Shown: piece after piece, positions 15,428-20,408 of the stretch
Position numbering within the stretch: position 1 is the first letter of the stretch
How the letters are laid out: every line of letters starts with the position of its first letter
Assembly: GCA_045617845.1 (NCBI GenBank)
Contig: JAZLJL010000026.1
Location: 1-20,408, forward strand
DNA length: 20,408 nucleotides
Direction: 5' to 3'
Source of the DNA: UBA1181 sp045617845
GTDB lineage: Bacteria > Bacteroidota > Bacteroidia > Bacteroidales > Paludibacteraceae
The notes under the pieces: generated by a model
Databases searched by the model: none
What the model was told of the DNA's origin: nothing
The model's input: the letters and a program-made list of their open reading frames with translations, nothing else
Position numbers and translations under genes: made by a program

Positions 15428-16813
15428 TTATTTATTCTTTACTACCTGTGCAAGGAACTCCGCCTCCGCCGCAATCTTGTCGGCGACGATGGCATATCCT
15501 TTCATATAAGCGCAGCCCCTCCTGATGTCGGTCATCAAATCCAATTTGAAGATGATGGTATCACCAGGGACAACCTTATTCCTAAACTTCACCTTATCTA
15601 TCGACAAGAAATAAGTCGAGTATTTTGAAGGGTCATCCAACTTGCTCAAAATAAGAATACCTCCAGTCTGCGCCATGGCCTCGACAAGAAGCACACCTGG
15701 CATGACAGGCTCATCCGGGAAGTGTCCGCAAAAGAAATTCTCATTTCCTGACACGTTCTTCACTCCGACGACGCCACGCTCTTTGACCTCGATAATCCTA
15801 TCGATCAACAACATAGGCCAACGATGAGGCAAAAGTTTCTTAATCTTGTTGATGTCCATTAAAGGAGGAACCGTCGGATCATAATGAGGCATGATGATTT
15901 CCTGGCGCTTCAAAGTCTTATAGACCTTCTTAGCGAAATCAGTATTCAACCTATGCCCCGGACAAGTCGCGATCACACGCCCCTTAATTGGCTTTCCAAT
16001 CAAAGCCAAATCCCCGATCACATCCAACAATTTGTGGCGGGCAGGCTCATTATCATACGACAAAGGACGTTTCTGCAAATAACCAAGACTAGAGACCGAA
16101 ATCGGCTCCATACCCAAAAGACTAGTCAAATGGTTGATGTCATCCTGGTTCATCTCCTTGTCATAAATCACGATCGCATTGTCCAAATCCCCACCCTTGA
16201 TCAGATTGTTCTTCAAAAGGATTTCGATTTCACGCACGAAAACGAAAGTACGGGATGCGGAAATCTCCTTGGCGAAGTCCGACAAAGAGTTCAACGTCGC
16301 GTACTGGTTGGACAAAATACAAGACGGATAAGAGACCAACACGTTCAAGTTGAACTCATCATCCGGCAACAACACAATGGAAGAACCCGTATTCGGATCG
16401 GTATACTCCATCTTCTTGGTAACGATGAAATAATCCTTGTCGTAAGGTTGTTCCTCCAAGCCGACACGTTCAATCTCCTTCACGAAGAAAGAAGCGCTAC
16501 CGTCTAAAATAGGAAATTCAGGTTGGTTAACCTGAATTAAACAATTATCTATCTCAGACGCAAAAAGAGCAGCCATAGCATGCTCTATCGTACTGACTTT
16601 CACATCATTCTCGGCAATAACCGTACCACGGGATGTCTCAACGACGTTCTGCGCAACCGCATCTATTATCGGCTGCCCCTCCAAATCGACGCGTTGGATT
16701 TTATATCCATAATTCGCGGGAGCGGGATTAAACGTAATTGTAACGGGAAGACCCGTGTGCAAACCTTTACCTTGTAGCGTGAAAGCTTCTTTTAATGTTT
16801 TCTGTTTGGCCAT
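15428..16813 (-). CDS. lpxC/fabZ: LpxC deacetylase fused to FabZ dehydratase
   Basis: A bifunctional 461 aa protein typical of Bacteroidota. Residues 1 to about 305 are the Zn-dependent UDP-3-O-acyl-GlcNAc deacetylase, the committed step of lipid A synthesis: ligands H78 (TIEHAMAAL), H260 and D264 (HKLLDVIGD), acid/base E77, and H287 in GHRLN. Residues about 315-461 are (3R)-hydroxyacyl-ACP dehydratase FabZ with H364 (FFCGHFPDEP) and E378 (MPGVLLVEAMAQ). The linker is short (around RQEIIMPHYDPT). The fusion ties acyl supply for membrane phospholipid to lipid A output, since both compete for hydroxyacyl-ACP. It is 6 bp from lpxD and 16 bp from lpxA, so all three are clearly one unit. Confidence 0.97.
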   Translation of the reverse strand: MAKQKTLKEAFTLQGKGLHTGLPVTITFNPAPANYGYKIQRVDLEGQPIIDAVAQNVVETSRGTVIAENDVKVSTIEHAMAALFASEIDNCLIQVNQPEFPILDGSASFFVKEIERVGLEEQPYDKDYFIVTKKMEYTDPNTGSSIVLLPDDEFNLNVLVSYPSCILSNQYATLNSLSDFAKEISASRTFVFVREIEILLKNNLIKGGDLDNAIVIYDKEMNQDDINHLTSLLGMEPISVSSLGYLQKRPLSYDNEPARHKLLDVIGDLALIGKPIKGRVIATCPGHRLNTDFAKKVYKTLKRQEIIMPHYDPTVPPLMDINKIKKLLPHRWPMLLIDRIIEVKERGVVGVKNVSGNENFFCGHFPDEPVMPGVLLVEAMAQTGGILILSKLDDPSKYSTYFLSIDKVKFRNKVVPGDTIIFKLDLMTDIRRGCAYMKGYAIVADKIAAEAEFLAQVVKNK

Positions 16814-16819
16814 ATTTTC

Positions 16820-17869
16820 TTAGTTATGTTCTATCATCTTCTTCAATTCAGCCACCTGCTTCTCCAAATCCAAAATTTGATTCCTTATGGCTGGGAAGTT
16901 ACGGAAACAAACGAAAGAACGTTGGAAAGTCTTAGCCTCGACATGAGGGAAACCATGATACATTCCGTTCGGTTGCTTAATGCTGTTCGAGACACCGCAT
17001 CTCGCGGCGAACACATTGCCGTCGGCGATTGTCAAGTGACCGACAGCTCCGGACTGTCCACCGAACATACAATGCTTTCCAATCTTCGTCGAGCCCGCGA
17101 TACCCGTCAATGCGGCCATCACAGTATTCTCTCCCACCTCGACATTGTGGGCTATTTGGACCAAATTATCAATCTTCACACCCTTACCAACGACTGTAGC
17201 ACCCATTGTGGAACGATCGATGGTTGTATTGGCGCCAATCTCGACATCATCATTGATGATGACGATACCGATTTGAGGAATCTTCTCATAACGGCCATCC
17301 TCGGTCGGAGCGAAACCGAATCCATCAGAACCGATGACAGTTCCCGCATGTACGGTGACATTATTTCCGATCACACACTCCTTGTAAATCTTCACGCCAG
17401 GGAAAAGGGTCACATTATCGCCGATACGGACATTATCGCCAATATAGACCTGAGGATAAATCTTAGCATCCTTTCCAATCACGGCACCAGACTCAATGCA
17501 AGTATACTCGCCTACATAAGCGTTCTCACCCAAAGTAGCCTTCTCGGAAATGCAAGCCAACGACGAAATGCCACTCTTCTTAGGCTTCAATTGGTCTACC
17601 AACGACAACAAAGAAGCCAATGCCTCGTAGGAGTTGGCCACCTTAATCAAAGTCGTGCTCAACTCACGCTCCGGCTCAAAAGTGTCATTCACCAAAACGA
17701 CACTCGCCTTGGTGGTATATATGTATTCGGTATACTTAGGATTCGACAAAAAAGTCAACGTACCTGGTTCACCCGCCTCAATCTTGGAAAAATTAGAAAC
17801 CTTGATTTCTGGATTTCCAACCACCTGACCTTTTAGGTATTCGGCGATTTGTTGTGCTGAAAATTCCAT
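16820..17869 (-). CDS. lpxD: UDP-3-O-acylglucosamine N-acyltransferase
   Basis: Third step of lipid A synthesis: adds a second hydroxyacyl chain to the 2-amine of UDP-3-O-acyl-glucosamine. From the ATG at 17869 the protein is 349 aa. An N-terminal uridine-binding domain (about 1-95; includes GTLTFLSNPKYTEYI) is followed by hexapeptide repeats and a C-terminal helix (ILDLEKQVAELKKMIEHN). The catalytic histidine is H241 in NLVQIAHNVEVG, matching E. coli H239. The frame continues to a TTG at 17890, but that adds only MQKKFFI, overlaps a promoter-like element and lacks family support. Lies 104 bp after the HD gene, the widest gap in this run of eleven genes, which fits an internal promoter. Confidence 0.95.
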   Translation of the reverse strand: MEFSAQQIAEYLKGQVVGNPEIKVSNFSKIEAGEPGTLTFLSNPKYTEYIYTTKASVVLVNDTFEPERELSTTLIKVANSYEALASLLSLVDQLKPKKSGISSLACISEKATLGENAYVGEYTCIESGAVIGKDAKIYPQVYIGDNVRIGDNVTLFPGVKIYKECVIGNNVTVHAGTVIGSDGFGFAPTEDGRYEKIPQIGIVIINDDVEIGANTTIDRSTMGATVVGKGVKIDNLVQIAHNVEVGENTVMAALTGIAGSTKIGKHCMFGGQSGAVGHLTIADGNVFAARCGVSNSIKQPNGMYHGFPHVEAKTFQRSFVCFRNFPAIRNQILDLEKQVAELKKMIEHN

Positions 17870-17887
17870 AATAAAAAATTTTTTTTG

Positions 17888-17895
17888 CAAAAATA
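17888..17895 (-). promoter_or_regulatory. Possible -7 element upstream of lpxD
   Basis: TATTTTTG on the minus strand fits TAnnTTTG and sits about 19 nt before the lpxD ATG. The surrounding 14 nt (CCTTATTTTTGCAA) are identical to the -7 region of pyrF. No TTG is found at the right distance upstream, so it is a weak or regulated promoter at best. Confidence 0.35.
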
Positions 17896-17973
17896 AGGAA
17901 ATTCGGTCAGTATGAAAATTTGTTTGTATAAAAATTTAGCATAATTGTCGTTTCCGGTCAAAACTAAACATTA

Positions 17974-19206
17974 TCACAAATCATTTCCCTTCACATAACC
18001 AAAATAATATTTTTTTTCATGCTTGCTGATCAGTGACAAATTCAACAAATCAGAAGCATCCGTGATATCCTTCAGTTCTCCGTCCGCAAATAGCACCTTG
18101 ATGGAATCGTTTTTGGGACGATACGTATATGAAGAGACGGGATGGATGGTCACGAAATAACCAGCTTCCTCTTCCGTCAGACCCTTCTTCAGCGCCAAAT
18201 CCCTGACGAAACTGCGCACTTCAATACCAGAAGGGCTTTCCTCCCTCACATCTATCTTGAAGAGCTTCCTGTTCATCAGGTTGCGGCACAAAGTGGACAA
18301 TACCTTATCGGAGCAAGAGGACCAAGCCTTTACGGCGCTGATGATGTCCGAATCATCAAACTTGGCATAAAAATCCAAAGCCTCGTCACTCTTTTTGAAA
18401 TCTTCCCCAGTAATATTGTTCTTTAGGAAATAATCCAATTGGGGAGCGGCGAAAAGCTCCACGCCTTTCGAGACAAGTTCCTTCGCCCTAGCCAACGTCT
18501 TGATCAAGAGTTGTTCAGCGGCAACGGACGTCTTATGGTAATAGACCTGCCAATACATCATTCTACGGGCAATAAGGAACTTCTCGATCGAATAAATTCC
18601 TTTTGCCTCGACGACCAACTCATCGTCATACACATTCAACATTTTGATGATACGGGCGGCGCCCACGGCTCCCTCCACCACTCCGGTGAAGAAACTATCA
18701 CGAATCAAATAATCCAAACGATCCATATCCAATTGGCTGGAAACCAACTGGTGAAGGAATTTCTTCGGGTACTGGTTACGGAAAATACGCATCGCCATCT
18801 CCAATGCGCCATCCATCTCCTTGTTGATATGCTCCATCATCAGCAAGGAGATCTCCTCATGCGAAATATTGCTGGTAAGTGTATCTTCCAAAACATGGGA
18901 AAAAGGAGCGTGACCGATATCATGCAACAGAATGGCCGCCAAGACAGCGTCCGATTCCTCGTCCGTAATTTCGTTTCCCATGGAACGCAATTGGGCAATC
19001 GCCTGCTCCATCAGATACATGGCGCCAAGCGAATGTTGGAAACGGGTATGTTGAGCACCTGGATAGACCAGATAACTCATACCCAACTGCTTGATGCGTC
19101 CCAATCGTTGGAAGTAAGGATGTTGAATCAAGTCGTAGTGGAGCTCACTCGGAATCGAGATGAAGCCATGCACAGGATCATTGATTATTTTCCGCTTGTT
19201 GTACAT
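17974..19206 (-). CDS. HD-domain phosphohydrolase (COG1078, dNTPase-like)
   Basis: A 410 aa cytoplasmic metal-dependent phosphohydrolase of the HD superfamily, in the group that includes SAMHD1 and the Enterococcus dNTPase EF1143. The N-terminal DPVHGFISIP and YFQRLGRIKQLG are hallmarks; metal ligands are H58 (RFQHSLG), H95-D96 (LLHDIGHAPFSH) and D162 (QLDMDRLDYLIRDS). The C-terminal 200 residues are helical with no named domain I can see. Substrate is not proven for this member; dNTP hydrolysis is inferred from relatives. Gene order pyrF, HD, lpxD, lpxC/fabZ, lpxA is, from memory, common in Bacteroidales, which marks it as housekeeping. It starts 10 bp after pyrF. Confidence 0.9.
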   Translation of the reverse strand: MYNKRKIINDPVHGFISIPSELHYDLIQHPYFQRLGRIKQLGMSYLVYPGAQHTRFQHSLGAMYLMEQAIAQLRSMGNEITDEESDAVLAAILLHDIGHAPFSHVLEDTLTSNISHEEISLLMMEHINKEMDGALEMAMRIFRNQYPKKFLHQLVSSQLDMDRLDYLIRDSFFTGVVEGAVGAARIIKMLNVYDDELVVEAKGIYSIEKFLIARRMMYWQVYYHKTSVAAEQLLIKTLARAKELVSKGVELFAAPQLDYFLKNNITGEDFKKSDEALDFYAKFDDSDIISAVKAWSSCSDKVLSTLCRNLMNRKLFKIDVREESPSGIEVRSFVRDLALKKGLTEEEAGYFVTIHPVSSYTYRPKNDSIKVLFADGELKDITDASDLLNLSLISKHEKKYYFGYVKGNDL

Positions 19207-19216
19207 TGAAGAATAC

Positions 19217-20053
19217 TTATTCCAAAGACTTGAGGAACTCGCTCATCTGTTGTTGCACCTTGCGGGCTTCCACCTGTGCCGCTTGCGCGTAATCCTCACC
19301 ATTAGATGCATAAATAATCGCGCGTGAAGAGTTCACCAACAAGCCACATTGGCTGTTCATACCGTACTTCACCACTTCGGCGAGACTACCGCCCTGAGCA
19401 CCGATGCCAGGGACCAATAGGAAGTGGTCTGGCACAATCTTTCGGATATCCGCCAACATCTCCGCCTTAGTGGCGCCGACGACGTACATCATGTTATCTT
19501 TATTTCCCCAATTCAAAGAGGTCTTCAAAACCTTCTCAAAAATACGGTCGCCAGATTCCTTATCCTCCACCAATTGGAAATCAAAAGCGCCTTTGTTGGA
19601 AGTCAATGCCAACAATGTAACCCATCGATCTTCATAAGTTAGGAACGGAGAGACGGAATCCTCACCCATGTAAGGAGCCACCGTTACGGAATCGAAGTTC
19701 AACGTTCCGAAGAAAGTTTTGGCATACATGGCTGAAGTGTTCCCGATATCGCCACGCTTAGCGTCAGCGATTAAGAATTGGTCCGGATATTTCTCTCGGA
19801 TATAATCCACCGTACGTTCCAACACGTCCCATCCCTGCAAACCGAGGCTCTCATAGAACGCAAGATTAGGCTTATAAGCGACGCAAAAATCAGCCGTAGC
19901 GTCGATAATCGATTTGTTGAACTCGAAAATAGGATCCAAGTCTCCTTCCTTATCGAACAGGAATTCAGGGATTTTATTAACGTCAGTATCCAAACCCACG
20001 CAGAGGAAAGACCTCTTGCGCATGATGTTCTCAAACAACTCTTCTCTTGTCAT
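19217..20053 (-). CDS. pyrF: Orotidine 5'-phosphate decarboxylase
   Basis: Last step of de novo UMP synthesis: decarboxylates OMP. The 278 aa protein belongs to the longer OMPDC group (often labelled type 2) rather than the ~230 aa E. coli type. The catalytic cluster is D97, K99 and D102 in ADAKRGDIGN; the first strand has CVGLDTD (18-24), and VAYKPNLAFYESLG (58-71) carries the phosphate/uracil-side residues. The C-terminal VPGIGAQGGSL and NSSRAIIYAS form the phosphate-binding end of the barrel. It is the first gene of the eleven-gene run; UMP made here feeds UDP-GlcNAc, the substrate of LpxA, though that link is only contextual. A good promoter and a structured leader lie upstream. Confidence 0.96.
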   Translation of the reverse strand: MTREELFENIMRKRSFLCVGLDTDVNKIPEFLFDKEGDLDPIFEFNKSIIDATADFCVAYKPNLAFYESLGLQGWDVLERTVDYIREKYPDQFLIADAKRGDIGNTSAMYAKTFFGTLNFDSVTVAPYMGEDSVSPFLTYEDRWVTLLALTSNKGAFDFQLVEDKESGDRIFEKVLKTSLNWGNKDNMMYVVGATKAEMLADIRKIVPDHFLLVPGIGAQGGSLAEVVKYGMNSQCGLLVNSSRAIIYASNGEDYAQAAQVEARKVQQQMSEFLKSLE

Positions 20054-20072
20054 TTTTACTATATTTTTAACG

Positions 20073-20091
20073 GGCGAATTTCACATTCGCC
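20073..20091 (-). promoter_or_regulatory. Stem-loop in the pyrF leader
   Basis: GGCGAAT and ATTCGCC (20073-20079, 20085-20091) form a perfect 7-bp stem with a 5-nt loop, ending 19 nt before the pyrF ATG. A second smaller stem TTTCG/CGAAA is at 20123-20137. No clean T-run follows, so it is not a plain terminator. A regulatory role is inferred. Confidence 0.4.
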
Positions 20092-20166
20092 TTGATGAAA
20101 AACTGCTAATCCGAGGGTAACCTTTCGTTAAACGAAACCACTACGCCTTTATTGCATATTAATTTG

Positions 20167-20196
20167 CAAAAATAAGGCTTATTCTCGAATTTCCAA
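20167..20196 (-). promoter_or_regulatory. Predicted promoter of the pyrF-lpx run
   Basis: On the minus strand TTG (20196-20194), 19 nt, then TATTTTTG (20174-20167), a full match to the Bacteroidota promoter form. Transcription would start near 20160 and give a leader of about 105 nt. Confidence 0.65.
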
Positions 20197-20359
20197 CCCT
20201 ATTTTTACGCTAATAAAATCCTTTAACCACGGCTTTTTCATTTAGCTTTTCCCATGAAACATTGCAAAGAATATATTTTTTTATTTTAATCGCCTGATTT
20301 TAGAAGCTGTTTAAATTTTTTTATTGGAGATTTTTATGAGAGACTTTTTTTAGGATATT

Positions 20360-20408
20360 TTGATTATTTCCGATAGGAGCAATGGGGTTCCATTGTGACT
20401 GAGGAAAT
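20360..20408 (+). repeat. Small hairpin repeat, copy 2 (cut by window end)
   Basis: TTGATTATTT (20360-20369), then GGAG, a perfect 6-bp hairpin CAATGG-GGTT-CCATTG (20380-20395) and TGACTGAG (ends 20403) correspond to copy 1 at 4015-4059. The element probably continues past the window. The A/T-rich lead-in from about 20301 may belong to it as well. Confidence 0.6.

Larger units (their letters stand above)
20054..20408. other. 355-bp non-coding stretch upstream of pyrF
   Basis: From the pyrF start outward it holds a leader with two small hairpins (20073-20091 and 20123-20137), a promoter (20167-20196), about 150 bp of A/T-rich DNA in which I see nothing definite, and the second hairpin repeat cut by the window edge. 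No open frame of note is present. Confidence 0.7.

Noticed and set aside
16826..17836. A 336-codon plus-strand frame opposite lpxD
   Set aside because: Shadow of the hexapeptide-repeat gene; its apparent repeats mirror the LpxD repeats.
16820..17869. Hexapeptide repeats of lpxD and lpxA as DNA repeats
   Set aside because: They are protein-level left-handed beta-helix repeats with little nucleotide identity between units.
1..20408. CRISPR arrays, tRNA or rRNA genes, intact insertion sequences, att sites
   Set aside because: No regularly spaced direct repeats, cloverleaf sequences, transposase or integrase frames were seen on either strand.

Overview
The window looks like a housekeeping stretch of a Bacteroidales (phylum Bacteroidota) chromosome. 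The evidence is the fused LpxC-FabZ protein, an Nqr operon next to lipid A genes, secreted proteins with lipid/OMP-type signals of that phylum, promoter matches to the Bacteroidota form (TTG, about 20 nt, TAnnTTTG), and A/T-rich leaders that mostly lack Shine-Dalgarno sites. I cannot fix the genus from the sequence alone.

Layout. 1-2400 (+): a good promoter, then prfA (release factor 1) and a CysM-type cysteine synthase, closed by a strong intrinsic terminator. 2405-3316 (+): a divergent leucyl/phenylalanyl-tRNA-protein transferase (Aat family). 3498-4887 (+): two exported proteins, a two-repeat PepSY-like protein and an outer-membrane beta-barrel protein; between them lies a copy of a small hairpin repeat. 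5082-6902 (-): an exported trypsin-like serine protease whose C-terminus looks like an outer-membrane barrel. 6903-8760: a decayed patch with a 42-codon piece of a dGTPase-like protein and the 3' half of a type I restriction hsdR gene, stopping right at the terminator of the nqr operon.

8762-20053 (-): eleven genes in one direction with small gaps, read right to left as pyrF, an HD-domain phosphohydrolase, lpxD, lpxC/fabZ fusion, lpxA, nqrA, nqrB, nqrC, nqrD, nqrE, nqrF. LpxA, LpxC and LpxD carry out the first three steps of lipid A synthesis, FabZ supplies hydroxyacyl-ACP chemistry to the same acyl pool, and NqrA-F form the Na+-translocating NADH:quinone oxidoreductase. All six Nqr subunits are intact with their flavin, iron-sulfur and iron ligands visible. 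A promoter precedes pyrF and a strong terminator follows nqrF.

20054-20408: pyrF leader and promoter, A/T-rich DNA, and a second copy of the hairpin repeat cut by the window edge.

I found no CRISPR array, tRNA, rRNA, intact insertion sequence or prophage. The least ordinary items are the hairpin repeat pair with compensatory stem changes, the protease-barrel fusion, the two defence-type gene remnants, and the divergent Aat.
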